Shown here piece after piece: positions 60,527-64,000 of a stretch of 64,000 nucleotides of DNA. The DNA comes from Veillonella rodentium. GTDB taxonomy: Bacteria > Bacillota > Negativicutes > Veillonellales > Veillonellaceae. Numbering within the stretch: position 1 is the stretch's first letter; every line of letters begins with the position of its first letter. Below the pieces are notes generated by a model, which saw only the letters and a program-made list of their open reading frames with translations, made no database searches and was not told where the DNA came from. Both the position numbers and the translations under genes were made by a program. The stretch lies in assembly GCF_900187285.1 (NCBI RefSeq), contig NZ_LT906470.1, forward strand, positions 1,870,001 to 1,934,000, written 5' to 3'.

Positions 60527-61761
60527 CCTATCACCCCCTTGAAAAATACCGTGAGGCCGTAGAATACGCCGCCCAGCACGGCCCCGACGAGGGCCCCGTT
60601 AATACGCACCATCTGAAGGTCGTAATACATTTTGCCGCGCACGATATGCGTAATCTCGTCCGACGAATAGCGGGACAGTTCCTGACCTACGACGCGATCG
60701 ATGAGAGGATGCAGTTTCTGCAGCCACGGAATGCTGCGAAGGAGGAAAAATCGTTCAAAAGGCGCCTGTTTATCGGGATTCAGGAGGATTTCCGTACAGA
60801 GGATGTTAAATCGTTCCAGCACCATGTCCATGAGGCGATGCCAGTCCAACGTGTCACCGTCGATGAGCTTTTCCTCCCATTCCTCGAGAATCATGCGCAC
60901 CCACTGGTCCTTATGTTCTTCGATGAAAGCCTGCCATTCCATGTTCGTCTCCAGATTATTGAAAAATCTGATGGCCTGGCCCCATACATAGCGTCCCAAG
61001 GTGGAGTCGATGGACTCGTTTTCCTTGAGAAATGTAACCGCCTTTTTCTGCAACGTGTCTACCAGCCGCTCCGGTGAAAGCTCATGACCGCCAAAGGCGA
61101 TGGCCAGCTCGCGGAAAAAGGAATTCTTCGTGTATCGCTTCATGATATCCAGCATGACACGATACAAGTATGGGTATATCTGATTCGAAGAGATAACGCG
61201 CTGACAGGTGCGATTGAAATAGAGCCAAAACACGCTCGCCGTATGGCGTTCCAACATGCATCGGCCGAATAAGATAACGAGCGGCGTCGCCTTCCAGTTG
61301 GACACGCCCTTATAAACGGCCTTGTTGATTTCCTGGCGCATCGGTTCGATATCCATATGCGCCAACACCTGATTGCCTATGCCGTACAGGAGATTGCGGA
61401 TCTGGTTCTGCCCCACTTCGCTCACACCGTATTCGACGATGCGCACCATGACGCGCTCCTTCTTGATGGCATAGTACATCTGAGGAATCCGCAACAGTTC
61501 CTCACTGAGCATGGTGCGACCGATCTGAATCAAACGCTCCTTGCTGCGCGGTAAAATAGCCGTTTTAAAAGGAATCCCCAAGGGCTTCGTAAAAAGAGCC
61601 GTCACCGCATACCAGTCCGCGAGCCCACCGATCATGGCGGCCCCCGAAACATGCATCACAAAGGCCCAGAATGCATCATGGCGTTGAGGATATGAAATTA
61701 TAAATATAATCGCCATGACGCTCAATAGTAAGGTCGCCATCGGTTTAGTTTTTATCATCAC
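60523..61761 (-). CDS. DUF445 family membrane protein (first of a tandem pair)
   Basis: 412 residues with the same layout as its neighbour: LLLSVMAIIFIISYPQ and MIGGLADWYAVTALFTKPLG, then IPFKTAILPRSKERLIQIG, a long helical middle and the C-terminal RINGALVGAVLGGVFYGLTV. The two proteins are clearly paralogous but diverged, so the duplication is old. The function is unknown. AGGATCAAGTG precedes the ATG. The gene overlaps the next one by 4 bp, showing translational coupling. Confidence 0.85.
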   Translation of the reverse strand: MMIKTKPMATLLLSVMAIIFIISYPQRHDAFWAFVMHVSGAAMIGGLADWYAVTALFTKPLGIPFKTAILPRSKERLIQIGRTMLSEELLRIPQMYYAIKKERVMVRIVEYGVSEVGQNQIRNLLYGIGNQVLAHMDIEPMRQEINKAVYKGVSNWKATPLVILFGRCMLERHTASVFWLYFNRTCQRVISSNQIYPYLYRVMLDIMKRYTKNSFFRELAIAFGGHELSPERLVDTLQKKAVTFLKENESIDSTLGRYVWGQAIRFFNNLETNMEWQAFIEEHKDQWVRMILEEWEEKLIDGDTLDWHRLMDMVLERFNILCTEILLNPDKQAPFERFFLLRSIPWLQKLHPLIDRVVGQELSRYSSDEITHIVRGKMYYDLQMVRINGALVGAVLGGVFYGLTVFFKGVIG

Positions 61762-61869
61762 TTGATCCTAACTTTATAAAGTACGTATACGGACTCTCCC
61801 TATATAACGCAACGGTCCCTCTTGATGGCTCAACCTTCGCCGCCACACATAATACGGTGAAAGCAGTAT

Positions 61870-62574
61870 TTAAGCGATTGTACATTCATCGCCATCCTTC
61901 TGCGGATGCCAAATCGTCACCTCCGGATAGAGGGCTTCAAAATAAATGGACGGATGCCATTGAGGTCCGTTCAAATGCATAGGAATGAGCATTTTGTTGA
62001 CCGTCACGCGGCGCAAGAACTCGATAACGCCCCATTCTTGAGCCGCTTCCAGGCGATTATCCACGGGGAACATCGCCACGTCGACGGAAAGACCTTCCAG
62101 CTCCTTGAACTCACGCCAAGCCATGCGCTTTGCATCCGCATTGTTTTCCGGCGTATCGCCGAGCCAATGCCACCAGTTCAAATCGCCCGCATGGAAAATA
62201 GAGTCGGAGTCGATATTCGCCGTGTTCGTCTTCACGTAAAAGGATCCGCCCTCATCGGTGCTGCCGTACATATGAATGCCTACATCATCCATCGCCGCAT
62301 CCTGACCGGGACGCATGGTGATACATTTCTTAACCTTTCCCTCGAGAGGTACATCCTTATGACAGATATAACGCGTATTCGGTCCATCAAACTCCGTGAT
62401 GGACGGATTGAAGTGATCCTGATGAATATGGCTCACAAAAAACCAAAGCTCACGACCGCGCTTCGCCAGCTGCCATACAGTATTATTCGGATCCTTATAA
62501 TAATCAAATACATAGCATCGCTTTCCGTCGTCCACGAGAAAGCCGCTATGCGATAAAAATGTAATGTTCATCAT
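61870..62574 (-). CDS. Metallo-beta-lactamase-fold hydrolase
   Basis: 234 residues, no signal peptide. The metal motif FVSHIHQDHFNPSI (HxHxDH, about 47-60) and the later FHAGDLNWWHW (about 130-140) with its bridging Asp are those of Zn-dependent hydrolases of the UlaG/RNase Z-like fold; PMHLNGPQWHP near the C-terminus supplies a further His. It starts MMNITFLSHSGFLVDDG, so either Met could be used. The substrate is unknown. Upstream is a palindrome overlapping its -10 (62632-62652). Confidence 0.82.
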   Translation of the reverse strand: MMNITFLSHSGFLVDDGKRCYVFDYYKDPNNTVWQLAKRGRELWFFVSHIHQDHFNPSITEFDGPNTRYICHKDVPLEGKVKKCITMRPGQDAAMDDVGIHMYGSTDEGGSFYVKTNTANIDSDSIFHAGDLNWWHWLGDTPENNADAKRMAWREFKELEGLSVDVAMFPVDNRLEAAQEWGVIEFLRRVTVNKMLIPMHLNGPQWHPSIYFEALYPEVTIWHPQKDGDECTIA

Positions 62575-62623
62575 CTATTATCATTACCTTCCAGTATATG
62601 AGAATATATATCAAGTATTTTTT

Positions 62624-62652
62624 ATTATACCATATTTCTGTTTCAGAAATAT
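62624..62652 (-). promoter_or_regulatory. -10 box and palindrome upstream of the metallo-hydrolase gene
   Basis: TATAAT on the minus strand (62624-62629) lies next to ATATTTCTG-TTT-CAGAAATAT (62632-62652), a perfect 9-bp inverted repeat in the -35 to -10 interval, where a repressor would block RNA polymerase. Confidence 0.4.
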
Positions 62653-62723
62653 AAAAAGCCGCAAAATACAAAATTTATATAGCCGCCTCTATATTCCTCG
62701 TCATTTTACATAACAATTATATA

Positions 62724-63080
62724 TTATATACGTCCTGACGCCTTCATATAATCAATATATTGATTACCCCATGTTTCAAGAGATGCGAGAACAATTTTAA
62801 AGCCCGCCCCCACCTCGGTGAGGCTGTATTCGACCTTCGGCGGAATAGAGCTGTACACTTCGCGGTGCACGAGTCCGTCGTCCTCCATCTGGCGCAATGC
62901 ACGGGTCAAGGTTGCCTGCGTGATAGGATACAAACGCCGTTCTAATTCGCGAAAACGTACGGGACCTTCAGATAATTCGTGCATGATCAGCAGTGCCCAT
63001 TTACCGCCCAATAACTTTTGACTCGTTGCGTATGGACAACGACCCACTAAATCGTGAACATTTACCAAAGCTTCTGCCAT
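62724..63080 (-). CDS. HxlR-family winged-helix regulator
   Basis: 118 residues from the ATG at 63080, with AAGGAGTTTC upstream; a more distal start has no ribosome site. The HxlR pattern is CPYATSQKLLGGKWALLIMH, then GPVRFRELERRLYPITQATL, TRALRQMEDDGLVHREVY and PPKVEYSLTEVG. The single Cys in the N-terminal RCPY position is where redox-sensing HxlR/YodB/HypR proteins react with electrophiles. It is divergent from an NAD(P)-binding protein gene, a common pairing in quinone or aldehyde stress responses. Confidence 0.88.
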   Translation of the reverse strand: MAEALVNVHDLVGRCPYATSQKLLGGKWALLIMHELSEGPVRFRELERRLYPITQATLTRALRQMEDDGLVHREVYSSIPPKVEYSLTEVGAGFKIVLASLETWGNQYIDYMKASGRI

Positions 63081-63476
63081 AATGAAACTCCTTATTACTA
63101 TTAACACACGTACAATGTTATCTTCTTACAAATTAAATAACACTTTATATTATTATCGTATCATAGGTAAAAGAAATTTCAAGGATTTTATAGTATCTTT
63201 TTTATGGGTACAAAAATTTTTGTAAATTTTTTAATCAGTAATCATCACAATTCTATCACTTCTGATAGTACCTATCTAAAATAATTCTACTATGTAAAAC
63301 ATATGCACTCATCTATAATATAATCATCAGCTGAACACAACAGATTGTAGCGTAATAAATTAAAAAAACACTATCATATAGTGCTGCTACAAATTTACGA
63401 ACTACAAACAGTATAGTAAAACCATAATCAATATCTCTTCACGAGAGATATGCTTTCAGGAAAAGGAGAATCATCA
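63081..63476. promoter_or_regulatory. 396-bp divergent control region, HxlR gene and NAD(P)-binding gene
   Basis: It contains TACAAAAATTTTTGTA (63209-63224, perfect 16-bp palindrome), CACTAT-CAT-ATAGTG (63375-63389) and ATATCTCT-TCACG-AGAGATAT (63431-63451), the last about 25 bp before the plus-strand ATG. The rest is AT-rich, with no gene. Confidence 0.5.
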
Positions 63477-64000
63477 TGAATATTTTAGTAATCGGTGCCA
63501 ATGGTAACGCAGGTCGTCTTATTGTAGAAAAAGCACTCAAAGCAGGTCATCAAGTAACGGGCGTTGTTCGTCGTGAAGGTGCAATTGAAGGCATTCCGAC
63601 TATCGTAAAAGATGCATTGCAATTAACAAAACAGGAATTAACCCAATTTGACGTCGTGATAAATGCCACAAGTGCTTTCACTCCAGAAACCTACTATTTA
63701 CAAACAGATTTGACCTTATTATTGGTAAAAGCATTAGCTAATACAGATACTCGCCTTATCGTAGTAGGCGGAGCCGGCAGCCTATATGTAGACGAAGATC
63801 ACACGCTACAACTATACGATACACCGGATTTTCCTGCAGATTATTTAGGTCTTGCAAAAGCACAAGGCAACGCGATCGATATCTTACGTAAATTCAGCAA
63901 TGTAGAGTGGACATTCTTCAGCCCTGCACCGATCTTTGATGCAGAAGGTCCGGAATCTAACGACTATATCATCGGTAATGAGGAAGTCATCGTAAATAAA
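63477..64000 (+). CDS. NAD(P)-binding (NmrA/SDR-like) protein, partial
   Basis: AAAAGGAG precedes the ATG; the frame is still open at the right edge after about 174 codons (the family is about 210). NILVIGANGNAGRLIVEKAL is the Rossmann G-x-x-G-x-x-G motif. DVVINATSAF, LIVVGGAGSLYVDED and DYLGLAKAQGNAIDIL with its Tyr/Lys-like segment fit the COG2910 NAD(P)H-binding proteins. It may reduce a quinone or act as a redox sensor. The divergent HxlR regulator probably controls it. Confidence 0.85.

Overview
The window looks like a chromosomal segment of a diderm Firmicute of the Negativicutes, most likely Veillonella or a close relative; this is inferred from gene content, not a database match. The Firmicute side shows in the order yybS-gdpP-rplI-dnaB, in AddAB, RNase J, a GdpP-type c-di-AMP phosphodiesterase and YolD plus a Y-family polymerase. 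The outer-membrane side shows in a YadA-type trimeric adhesin that ends in an SLH domain, a WaaP-like kinase, and an ArnT/GT39-like glycosyltransferase beside a DedA protein. Fumarase and a soluble-looking fumarate reductase/succinate dehydrogenase fit an anaerobe that runs the succinate-propionate route.

Layout. 1-8.1 kb: partial OPT transporter, fumarase, two metallophosphoesterases, a MutY/MTH1-like GO repair pair and a HIT-fold protein. 8.3-15.1 kb: SLH-tailed trimeric adhesin, molybdopterin-binding protein, CrcB, XRE and GntR regulators and a lipid-kinase-like protein. 15.1-22.5 kb: addB-addA. 22.7-27.4 kb: an unknown exported protein behind a strong promoter, three transporter or hydrolase genes, a small-RNA-like transcript, a broken small gene and tRNA-Ser(UGA). 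27.5-33.3 kb: CorA-like channel, Zn/Cd-type P-ATPase with an ArsR-type palindrome, and the SOS-like yolD-polymerase pair. 33.3-38.5 kb: wreck of an osmoprotectant-binding protein, then dnaB, rplI, gdpP and yybS. 38.7-40.1 kb: decayed toxin-antitoxin module. 40.2-44.7 kb: RNase J with a long hairpin-rich leader, DUF805 protein and UDG-family protein. 45-52 kb: SsuABC/TauABC-type importer, GT39, DedA, DUF2922/DUF1659 and the WaaP-like kinase. 52.5-56 kb: sdhA-sdhB-sdhE-type operon. 56-59 kb: an 886-bp regulatory gap with textbook Fur and Rex sites, then a two-component system. 59-64 kb: two DUF445 membrane proteins, a metallo-beta-lactamase-fold protein, HxlR and a divergent NAD(P)-binding protein.

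Most notable signals: (1) the word GTGAAAGC, usually as (G/T)GTGAAAGC, is scattered at roughly 15 times the chance rate on both strands and is especially dense between genes, as expected for a DNA-uptake or Chi-like word; (2) side-by-side Fur and Rex operators upstream of the Fe-S-rich fumarate reductase operon; (3) a leader RNA of about 215 nt with five successive hairpins ahead of RNase J; (4) a toxin-antitoxin locus where the antitoxin has lost its HEXXH region and the toxin begins at an ATA codon; (5) an SdhB with an extra cysteine that completes a second 4Fe-4S motif and an SdhA lacking the usual flavin-linking histidine.
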